Below are positions 19,401 to 27,541 of a stretch of DNA of 64,000 bases, piece after piece. The position numbers and the translations under genes are program-made. The notes under the pieces were generated by a model, which ran no database searches, had not been told where the DNA came from, and saw only the letters and a list, made by a program, of their open reading frames with translations. The first letter of the stretch is position 1. The number at the start of each line of letters is the position of its first letter. The DNA is from Nitzschia sp. pyKryTriq1 (Eukaryota; Bacillariophyta; Bacillariophyceae; Bacillariales; Bacillariaceae): assembly GCA_956465555.1 (NCBI GenBank), contig OY101126.1, positions 786,501 through 850,500 of the forward strand. Direction: 5' to 3'.

Positions 19401-20392
19401 CAAGCACACCGATTGCAACGTCTTTCCCTGTTGATTTCGAAAGATGAACATGCACACAAATCTTGAGACTTCAAATGGTGACAATAATATGGCGGTATCC
19501 ATCGAAACCGTGTTTGTTCCACTTACCAGTCCCATGTCATCCGCAAGGATGCAGCCATTGCCTTTGTATTCCTTCAGTCCCATGACACACTCATACATGA
19601 ATTGTACTCCCTCGCGTTGATGCGGGCGAAGCCACTTCGCGAGGATAGGAGGAACAAATACATCGTTCTTTGAAAACGCCGAAAGGGGCGCAGGCTTTCG
19701 ACTCTTGACCGTCATTTCAATGCCGAATTCGTCCGTTTGGACCTCCTCTACTCTGGAACAAGAACACGACCAGAAAGAATAGTGAGCGACACCACCAATG
19801 ACGCCGAACGAAGAAGTGTCCAACTATAACTGACTTACATTCTTGTTGGCAATCCAATAGGTTCTCCTCCTTGGTGAGGACTTATCCAGACCCTAAGAGG
19901 CTCAAAGGGTCGGTCTTCCTCTTCTTCGTCCGAAGTCTCCCCGCAGGTGCTTCCGTCCTCATTCTTGGACTCGTCTCTCTTCGCACCCTTGAAGTGAATG
20001 CCCTTGCCTTGTCGTTCCCAGATCCTCTTCATCCCATCCAACCGCTTCTTCATGCCCAGTGAGCTGGTTTTCAGGGCTTCATCGTCTCTTTGTTGCTGTC
20101 CGCGGCGCTTTTCCTTGGGGCGGCGAAATGGCTGCAGCACCGAGGCAGACAAACCACATGTCAAGCCGTTCATGATGGGAGCTCGCACGACTTGGAGCTT
20201 CCGGCCCGAAGAAAACAGTTTATTGCTGCTATGACCATTGGTGATGGAAGGGGTCGTCGTCCGTCGACCAAAACCACCCAGAGCACTACCACCGCAAGAC
20301 TTGGGGCAGCTAACGGAGGACGGCGTAGATCCCTCCAATCGGCGGCCATCCGAGCCAAAGGAGGGCCGCGAAACTTTTCGACGCTTTAGCAT
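16450..20392 (-). CDS. RAD54: RAD54 recombination ATPase with C-terminal bromodomain-like region and RanBP2 zinc finger
   Basis: A SNF2-family dsDNA translocase that remodels Rad51 filaments during homologous recombination. Five exons on the minus strand: 20392-19839, 19752-19527, 19427-18995, 18913-17407 and 17332-16450. All junctions are GT-AG and keep frame, giving 1200 residues. The Walker A motif DDMGLGKT is split by intron 2 (GKT at 261-263). CDEAHRLKN is at 369-377 and TGTPMQN ends exon 3. The helicase-C part has [49 protein letters not shown] and EEKIFQRQLSKEGL, all RAD54-type, plus SDTHDKLRCERC. Unlike standard RAD54 (about 750-900 residues) it continues with a bromodomain-like fold (about 795-910), an acidic stretch (about 920-1140) and a C-x2-C-x10-C-x2-C RanBP2 finger (C1166, C1169, C1180, C1183). 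The bromodomain position normally holding the acetyl-lysine-binding Asn reads Ala (KVWAPGDEI). Confidence 0.9.
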
Positions 20393-20938
20393 TGGGATGG
20401 ATTATTGTAGGAGAATGGATGTTGGATGCTTGGTGCCTATCTGTCTCGAACGGGATTCGATCAAGGTCGGATGGAACAATGGTACCGGTATGAGGGTAGA
20501 AGGACTTCTTGACCCTCCTTGTGCTGATGGCTGATGAGATGGTGCAGTGTGCGGTTTTCTCTTCGGCTTTCGACGCGCTGTCACGACGTTTCGCGTTGCG
20601 TTGCGTCAGACAACTTTCTTCGGAGGCAAGTTCAGTGCCCCATTGAGGTACTGAAATCACGTAGAACCGTCGTAGACTGGAACGAAATTTTTGGCTCGCT
20701 TCTCTTCAAGTCGAGCTAGTCGCACAGGGACCTACAGCCTACAGTACCGGTACAGTATCACATCTATGTACCGGTATCTACCTGTACTGTACTGTACCGG
20801 TACAACACTTCTCTTGGTAGACAGCTTGTAGATTTCCGCTCACTACAAGTACCCTAGAGTAGAGAGTAGTCGGCGAGAAGTGCTGGTACCTGGTACCACT
20901 ACAAAAGAAGTGTATTATTCCTCATATTCTCTTGTTAT
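20393..20938. other. Spacer upstream of RAD54 with GTAC clusters
   Basis: Holds a GTAC-word cluster at 20741-20803 and a GGTACCTGGTACC word near 20885-20897. No gene is seen. Confidence 0.6.
20741..20803. repeat. GTAC-palindrome cluster
   Basis: Contains ACAGTACCGGTACAGTA, TGTACCGGTATC and CTGTACTGTACTGTACCGG, all self-complementary words. Confidence 0.65.
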
Positions 20939-22687
20939 TTACTTGAAGAGCGATCGAATGACCGACTGGGTCGAGAGCTTTTGTAAGTGATGGTACTTTT
21001 GCCCTGTCCCCACAAAAAGAATGGGTGCATTGGTGACGTGTGTCATGGTCAAGGCAGCACCAACCTTGTCTGAAACGGTATCGAATTTGGTCAACAAAAT
21101 CGCATTGACCTTTTGGTTCCGACTCAGACTGCTCACGGCTTGGTTGAACATGCGAACTTGATCGACACCATCGTTTCCTACCAAAGCCTCTCCGACAAAC
21201 ACCACTAAATCGGGTTGATTTTCCTCAGCCAATTTGCCCAAGGCTTTCATCAACGGTACATTATTTTGCATCCGACCAGCTGTGTCCACCAGCACTACAT
21301 CATTCCCATTTTTGGAGGCTTGTTCAATAGCAGCCTTGGCGACACTACTGGGGTCTTTGCTATATCCTTGATGGAAAATGGGAAGATCCAAACACCTCGC
21401 ATGCACGCTAAGCTGTTCAACAGCTCCACTTCGAAAGGTATCACAAGCCGCCAAAAGTGGCTGGCACCCATTGGATTTGAGGAAAAATGCTAGCTTGGCA
21501 AGGCTCGTCGACTTGCCTACTCCGTTGATACCCACCACCACAATCACAAAGGGTCGACGCTTGCCAAACAAGGCGTCCCGCTTCGAAACCACTTGCCGCA
21601 GCAAATCCAGTTGGGTACTGGGCAATAACAGCTTATTGATAGCCTTTTCGAGGGCTTGTCGAACAGCGGTCTTGACTCGGTACATACTACTCAGCTTTTT
21701 CCCGACCAGACTTGACTCGACATTGTCACAAATTTGCTGGGCAATATCAGAGGCAACATTCTTGGAAGTAAGCGTTTTGTGCATTTCCTTCAGTGGTTCT
21801 TGTAAATCCTGCTTGCTCAAAACCTTTTGTCCCGTCGCTTGCTGAAAGAGCCCCTTTAACGAATCTCCCCAGGATGAAGACTCATCATCGTCATCATCGT
21901 CGAGGTTTACTTCGGGAACCAGCTCAAATTCCGCCAAGTCCGCATCGGTAGGTAGATAAGCCGCCCGAGCCTCCGCCAGAGCAACTGCGTCTTTATCCTG
22001 CTGTGCTTCATCGTCGTTTTCGTCCCCAGTGTTCTTGCTGAAATCCAATTCAGCCATGGCCTCCTTGGTAACTTTGGCCTTGCCATCATGCCACTGTCGT
22101 TTCTCTTTTCCGCCCTTTCCTCCTTTTGTCTTGGCGGATTTCTGCGCTTTGCTGCTGCTAGGTTTACTAGTGCTGCTGCCGGCAGTCTCCGAATTCTTGA
22201 ACTTTTTGAATATTAGTTGAAAGGTCTTGTCAAACAATGTCATATCCATCGGCTGTGGAAGAGAGTGAGGATTATTCCCATTTTCCTGTTGTTGCGCTGT
22301 CCAGAACACCTGGAATTCTTGGAGAGCATTTTTCAACAACGCCGCAATCCATGGATTCTCTTCTCCCCGTCGAAGGTTAGGGTACACGGCCACTGCAATC
22401 CAGTCCATATCTTCTTGCCATTCCACCACTTGCTTGTTGCTGATGCTTGTATTATTAGTCTGCTGTGACGATGCAGATGCAGAGGGTCCGTCAATGATGG
22501 CCTTGCGGTCGGTCAGAGATTTGGTAGGATTCAAATAAACTTCGCTTAGCCACGTGTTGATGGAATCAGCAGTAGTGTTGTTGCTCCCAGACGTATTTTC
22601 AGGGTCGTCTTCGGTCGGATCAATGTCGGGTGAGTGCTGATAGAGCATCAAGCCACCCTTGTGGAAAATGGAAAAGGACACTAGCAT
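20939..22687 (-). CDS. SRPRA: Signal recognition particle receptor, alpha subunit
   Basis: The ER docking GTPase for SRP-ribosome complexes (FtsY/SRalpha family); 582 residues from the ATG at 22687. The start was chosen because the N-terminus MLVSFSIFHKGGLMLYQ matches the longin-like SRX domain that binds SR-beta; the frame upstream has only a TTG. A long charged linker follows (KGGKGGKEKRQW, then acidic EVNLDDDDDDESS). The NG domain starts with the helical bundle at about residue 280; G1 is GINGVGKST, then CDTFRSGAVEQL, DTAGRMQNN (G3), TKFDTV (G4) and FVGTGQKYHHLQ (G5 region). It ends with the family-typical SVIRSLFK. This is the full-length eukaryotic architecture, not the shorter plastid FtsY. 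Confidence 0.92.
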   Translation of the reverse strand: MLVSFSIFHKGGLMLYQHSPDIDPTEDDPENTSGSNNTTADSINTWLSEVYLNPTKSLTDRKAIIDGPSASASSQQTNNTSISNKQVVEWQEDMDWIAVAVYPNLRRGEENPWIAALLKNALQEFQVFWTAQQQENGNNPHSLPQPMDMTLFDKTFQLIFKKFKNSETAGSSTSKPSSSKAQKSAKTKGGKGGKEKRQWHDGKAKVTKEAMAELDFSKNTGDENDDEAQQDKDAVALAEARAAYLPTDADLAEFELVPEVNLDDDDDDESSSWGDSLKGLFQQATGQKVLSKQDLQEPLKEMHKTLTSKNVASDIAQQICDNVESSLVGKKLSSMYRVKTAVRQALEKAINKLLLPSTQLDLLRQVVSKRDALFGKRRPFVIVVVGINGVGKSTSLAKLAFFLKSNGCQPLLAACDTFRSGAVEQLSVHARCLDLPIFHQGYSKDPSSVAKAAIEQASKNGNDVVLVDTAGRMQNNVPLMKALGKLAEENQPDLVVFVGEALVGNDGVDQVRMFNQAVSSLSRNQKVNAILLTKFDTVSDKVGAALTMTHVTNAPILFVGTGQKYHHLQKLSTQSVIRSLFK

Positions 22688-23379
22688 TATTGAAGTATTA
22701 TTGTATTGTCGATTGTCGGTCAAAATTTAACCACACGTTCAGTCAGTATCGTGCGTGCCTGCGTGTCAATCGAGCGGCGAGCGGAGTATTTACAAAGCTT
22801 TTCCCAGCAGATAGGTGTTTCTATCGACAATAAAACGTTAGGGTGTTTTCACTTGGTGTTGTTCGTTCTCGTAGTGTTAGGATAGTTCAGTGATAGCGAT
22901 GGTGATTACTCGTAGAAATAAAAAAGGAACAACCAAAATGTGCAATGACGATCACATCATGGTGAAAGTCAAGGTCGCAAAGGTCATCAAAAAGTTGCGT
23001 GCGTGCGAAAAAGGTACTGGTTCAGGCCTTTATGGCTGGACGTCAGTTTTTGAAAAAGTACTCATTTAGTGTTTCCCTGAATCAAAAAATAAATCTGTAC
23101 GGTACAGTACTCATACAGTAGCGAGTTGGCAAGTTCCAAGAAAACGTGGCTGGCGCGCGCGCGTAGACGGCCATCGTCTTTCTTCCTCGTTCTTTTTTTA
23201 TTCTTGCTGTACTGTACCCTGTACCTCATTCGTACATCCAGCACGAGGACGTTGTCCTTGTACATGTACGGAGACGTATTGTATCGCGTATCGCCATTTC
23301 GATCGTCTGTTGTTGTCATCCTCATTCCCCCAAAAGAATACATCATCATACGTACTGTAGCTAGTTGTTGTTGGTAAAG
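22688..23379. other. Divergent promoter between SRPRA and YKT6
   Basis: No gene. Contains a short GTACGGTACAGTAC word near 23097-23110 and a GCGCGCGC run near 23153-23162. Confidence 0.55.
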
Positions 23380-24432
23380 ATGGTGAAAGTATTGGCATTG
23401 GCACTGGTCCGAACAGGCACGGAGCTCCCGGAGCCCATCGTTTGTACCTTGGGGACCGAGCTTAGCAGTTATGGATTCTTTCAGAGACCGGTACGTTGGT
23501 TGTTGCGGTTGGTTTTTTAGCGTTTGTCCGTCGATCTCTTTCCTGTCTGCAATAATGTACTGTCTGTGCGGGAATGAGCGGCATTGTGCACACAATAGCT
23601 GAGAGAAAGTCGAGTTGCCTGAGATTATCAGCACAAGTCGATGCAAGAAGGGAGCTGTACCGACTAGCAGCGTTAGTGGATGTTTCTGGCGCTTGTAGAA
23701 CAAGCTCGCGAACTTGCTGGCTAGATGACCGCGGACTTGACGGGGAAACGACTCAGCATTGTTGATTCGTGTGTCCCAGATGCTCTTTCATCTTGTGGAA
23801 GTGGATAATCTCTTGAAGCTTCGGAGTTTGTTTGCGTATAGTCGGACCCAACCCAACCCTTGTCTATGCTGGTCTCTAGCTCACTTGCGTATGTTTTCAA
23901 AATACTTCACATCTCACTGAACGTCACGGCGGTACAGACTCTGAAGGAAATGATTGGTTTCTTGACCAAGACATTTATGAAGAGGACGGAGCCTGGTCAG
24001 CGCCAATCAATTACGCATGAGGGATATGTAGTTCATTGTTATGTCCGATCGGATGGCTTGGGAGGGACCGTCACTACCGATTTGGAATATCCCGCTCGGG
24101 TTGCCTTTGTCTTGCTAGGACAACTATTGGAGGACTTTACAGCCTCTGTCGGGGATGCTTGGCGAACATGCACGGTTCCAGAATCAATTGCCTTTCCCAA
24201 AATTGATGAATACTTGCAGAAATACCAGGATCCTTCGGCTGCGGATAAAATTACCAAAATTCAAAAGGATTTGGACGAGACAACACAAATCTTGCACAAA
24301 ACTATTGATAGCGTCTTGGAACGTGGTGTCAAGTTGGACAATTTGGTAGAGCGCAGTAACGATCTGTCGGCACAATCCAAAATGTTTTACAAGCAGGCCA
24401 AGAAAACCAACAGCTGCTGTGTGATTAGTTAA
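23380..24432 (+). CDS. YKT6: YKT6-type R-SNARE, two exons
   Basis: A 201-residue prenylated SNARE for ER-Golgi, endosomal and vacuolar fusion. Exon 1 is 23380-23490 (MVKVLALALVRT... to FFQRP). A 447-base intron runs from GTACGT to TACAG. Exon 2 is 23938-24432 (TLKEMIGFL...). Intron phase is 0. The longin domain covers about 1-130 (YVVHCYVRSDGLGG, YPARVAFVLLGQLLEDF). The R-SNARE coiled coil covers about 137-192, with the zero-layer Arg in SVLERGVKLDNLVERS. The C-terminus NSCCVIS supplies a CAAX box (CVIS) for prenylation with an adjacent palmitoylatable Cys, the YKT6 hallmark replacing a transmembrane anchor. The intron falls within the longin domain and is the longest among the genes modelled here. 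Confidence 0.92.
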
Positions 24433-24827
24433 ATGCGCTGGTTTGTGTGCATCACAGGCCACATGGAAAGGAGGACTGATCAGGAAGGTGTTGCTTGCCT
24501 GCACTACTCGTACTGTATCCGCTTGGCGAAAACATGAAATTCAGCGTGTATGTGTGGCTGTTTTGGACGTAATGGTACTATCGCAGTACAAAAAGTGAAA
24601 TAATAAAAACAATAATACATTTCTATAGATTGAACAAACGAAAACTACCGGTATTGATTTTGCGTCCGGGGAAGTAACGCCTCCATCCCACAACTAGACT
24701 AGTACTGTAGCAGTTACTCGTGTAGGCATGAATTTGGAATCTATGACTCTTTCTCTAATGAATTTCTGTTTCTCTTTGTTCATTGTGAGAAAAAAATCGA
24801 ATGTGCAACCACTGCCGTGTATGTTCA
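24433..24827. other. Convergent spacer
   Basis: About 395 bases, AT-rich, with one CTACCGGTA word near 24646. No gene is seen. Confidence 0.6.
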
Positions 24828-26246
24828 TCACAAAGTGACAAACTTGTGATTTGTTCCTTTCCGGACAGCATTGCGATTGGGGTTTTCATCGTGCCGAGTC
24901 AACGACGACGCCCCTTCGTTGACAAAGGATCGTGTGGCAGCTCGAACTCCAGTCAAACTTGCCAATGCTGTGGCACGAATGGCTACCCATGCCAATTTTG
25001 ACGAAAAGAGGGCGGGGGCGAGGAGTTGCCTGCCCGCCAGCACCAGTGGCGTCACCAAGTTGCGAGTTGTTCGGCCGAGTGGTGTCGACAAAAATACGTC
25101 GGCTGGGAGTAACGCAAGGTTCAAAGTAGAATCAATAATGTTCTTGCGTTCAATGACAAAGACGGCGTTCCGGTGGATCTTCAGACAAGCTTTCTCTTGA
25201 TGACGATTGGCGAGGTGATACTCCACCAAGAGCCACGGCCCCGACGTCTCCAAAACATGAAGCGGCAGTCGTGGCGGTAAAATGGGTCGACAGCTCGCTG
25301 CTCTTACATCTTGTCTCGCAAAAACTTCCAGCGCAACAATGTCATGTGATTGAGGCTCCATCCCATGAGGATGATAGCTCACCAGCACCCTGACACGCCC
25401 TGTTGGACTATTGGCAGCTTCCTCCTCGTCCGTCTTAGGAGGCGGCTTCTTGAGTGGATCATTAAGTTGCCGTAAGGTCTCCACCGCATCCTGCCGTTGT
25501 TTTTCTTGGTGTTTTCGTCTCAAGTATATTGGCACCCATGTGTCCAAGACGCCTACTTGAGGCTGCCCTGTTTCGACTACCTGACCCATACAAAGTGACG
25601 TCAAATCGACCTCTCCAGTCCCTAAAAGTCGAGAATCTCCTCCCGAAGGAACTCCCGGTAAGATATTTTCAACCGCCGTCGCATCTTCGTCGACCCGAAT
25701 TTCCACTTTGATAGGCTGCCCATCTCGCAAAGCCCCTTTTCTCAATGGCAAGTTGAAATAGGTATTCGTCCAAACAGGGCTGTCATCATGGGGCGCGACT
25801 GGCGAGACGAAGCACGGGCGTTGGAAATGAAGCTTCGCGGGTGGTTTCGCGTCAATCTTTTGGTTTCTTGCCGCAGCCTCGGCCGCTTCTTCGGCTCTAA
25901 CGGGTGCTTCTGGATCAAAGGTGAAACTGACAAAACTACTAACCGCACCATGCGCCTTGGACAACCCCAGCAGTTTGACTGGACCAATCGCTAGCGCACT
26001 CCAGTAGCTTCGCTTGAGATCAGCGGCCTCCAACAATCGAATATGAAAGGTTCCGATCAAGCCTTGTTGATGATACAGGTGACGGTAATTTTGATTGCGA
26101 TAGGCCGCTTCTCGTTCCCAGTGAATTTGATCGGCTTGCGTGGAGTTCACCTCTTGCGCCTTCCGTGCCTCGTAGGTGGCAAATTGCGACTCTCCATCGC
26201 CAAGAGCCGCTGCGGGGAGTATTGCTACCGAGGATGAGGATGCCAT
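24828..26246 (-). CDS. C2-domain-like protein, unknown function
   Basis: 472 residues from the ATG at 26246 (MASSSSVAILPAAALG). The in-frame sequence further upstream starts only with GTG or a weak ATG at 26402 and looks like leader. Residues about 60-250 resemble a C2 beta-sandwich: an opening GLIGTFHIRLLEAADLKRSYWS, then SSFVSFTFDPEAPV, PVWTNTYFNLPLRKG and GQPIKVEIRVDED, followed by LLGTGEVDLTSL. Asp residues typical of calcium-binding loops are only partly visible. A second beta-rich part (about 320-400) has VRVLVSYHPHGMEPQSHDIVALEVFARQ. A membrane or lipid-associated role is inferred from the C2-like region; no partner is identified. Confidence 0.65.
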   Translation of the reverse strand: MASSSSVAILPAAALGDGESQFATYEARKAQEVNSTQADQIHWEREAAYRNQNYRHLYHQQGLIGTFHIRLLEAADLKRSYWSALAIGPVKLLGLSKAHGAVSSFVSFTFDPEAPVRAEEAAEAAARNQKIDAKPPAKLHFQRPCFVSPVAPHDDSPVWTNTYFNLPLRKGALRDGQPIKVEIRVDEDATAVENILPGVPSGGDSRLLGTGEVDLTSLCMGQVVETGQPQVGVLDTWVPIYLRRKHQEKQRQDAVETLRQLNDPLKKPPPKTDEEEAANSPTGRVRVLVSYHPHGMEPQSHDIVALEVFARQDVRAASCRPILPPRLPLHVLETSGPWLLVEYHLANRHQEKACLKIHRNAVFVIERKNIIDSTLNLALLPADVFLSTPLGRTTRNLVTPLVLAGRQLLAPALFSSKLAWVAIRATALASLTGVRAATRSFVNEGASSLTRHDENPNRNAVRKGTNHKFVTL

Positions 26247-26710
26247 TGTCTTGCTATGGGACGGATAGAAGAGGAACAATGGCTTTGGGGTCCGACTTCG
26301 GCAAAACTGGCGTGGAGAGTGGAGACGAGCGAAACACAAAACACACAAGAAGACACAAAATAAAAGAGGGCATTGGCGGTTTCTTCTGTCGACGAAGCGC
26401 ATTTTGGCGACGAAATCAAATGCGTCGACTACCTTGACCAAGCCTTGACCACTTTCATTTGGGGGCGGCGGGCGGGGAGGGGCGGGGCCGTTCTTCGCAA
26501 GATATGACACGATATATCGAGACTACTTTAGTACATGGTGCTCGCACGTCGCGCACTCTAGCTATCCATTCATCAAATCCCTTTCAGTCTCGCCTTTTCT
26601 TCCACAATTCTAGTAAGCTGGTGGTATGGTAGAGTAAATACAAAGATTATAACATACCAACACATCATGGTCATGATCACATCGGAGATGTGATATCCTA
26701 CAATGTCTTT

Positions 26711-26746
26711 ACGTCACTCGCTATGGCGACGTCATACCCATGACGA
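26711..26746. promoter_or_regulatory. Cluster of ACGTCA / GACGTCA / TGACGA elements
   Basis: ACGTCA at 26711-26716, GACGTCAT at 26728-26735 and TGACGA at 26741-26746, about 470 bp upstream of the C2-like gene. They resemble the paired CO2/cAMP-responsive elements described in diatom promoters; the role is inferred. Confidence 0.4.
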
Positions 26747-26869
26747 ATTCCTACCCCAATCCCACGGGATTTAAACGGCACGTTTTAGATTACGTAGATT
26801 ACGAATCCGTTGTCATTTATCGAATACTATGTTTTGGTTGGTGGCTAGCTAGATGCCATAGATAGCTAT

Positions 26870-26894
26870 ATGTGAATCAGGGTCTGATTCACAT
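26870..26894. repeat. Perfect 11-bp inverted repeat with 3-base loop
   Basis: ATGTGAATCAG (26870-26880), loop GGT, CTGATTCACAT (26884-26894). It could be a dimeric protein site or a cruciform/hairpin. Confidence 0.8.
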
Positions 26895-26924
26895 CCCATA
26901 AAGAGATAGGGTATCATAGAGTAC

Positions 26925-27012
26925 CAGGTACCGGTACTGTACTGTACCTGGTAGAGACTACCGTACAGAGGTACAGTAACTGATATTCGGGTACAGTACC
27001 GGTACTCTACTC
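26925..27012. repeat. GTAC-palindrome cluster
   Basis: Contains GTACCAGGTACCGGTACTG, TACTGTACCTGGTAG, GTACAGAGGTACAGTAA and GGGTACAGTACCGGTACTC. Confidence 0.7.
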
Positions 27013-27541
27013 GACTAACTAGTATCTCAACCTGAAAATGTATTACGTATCTAGTTTACCAGAGTACGCAACTAAGCGAACCAACCAACAAACGCTAAGA
27101 ACTTCTTCGTAGTCAGTGCAGTATAGTAATCTTGGTATATCTGATAATTTCAGATTAGTAGTCAGTCAGCAGCAAGCAAGTAGTGAGTCACTACTAGTAG
27201 TAAGAGAGAAAAGTACTCTACTCTACTAGTAGTATATCGTAAAGCAGCGAAGCAGAGTATTCATCGCAAGACAGACCTTCACACTTGTGACTACACTAGA
27301 AAGGAAAAGTGAATGCGGTTCGACTATACTAGATAGATACTGAGATGCGGAATCACCACTGCCCGACGATGTACTCAAAGTTCCTTGTCAGTACTAGCAA
27401 TTCCCTCCCAAGAAGGGTGGGGCCATCACTTGCGGGCCATCACTTGCTGCTTCCAGAAAAGCCAGAACAGACGGACGATGCCGACCAACCAAGTTTCCGT
27501 GCTGTTGCGTGCGAGCAGCTACTAGTAGAGTACAAGTGCCT

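Larger units (their letters stand above)
26247..27541. other. Long spacer with CRE-like sites, hairpin and GTAC cluster
   Basis: 1.3 kb with no supported gene. It holds ACGTCA elements (26711-26734), a perfect inverted repeat (26870-26894), a GTAC cluster (26925-27012) and a stretch rich in ACTAGTAGT/CTACTAGTAG words (about 27185-27235). Confidence 0.6.
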
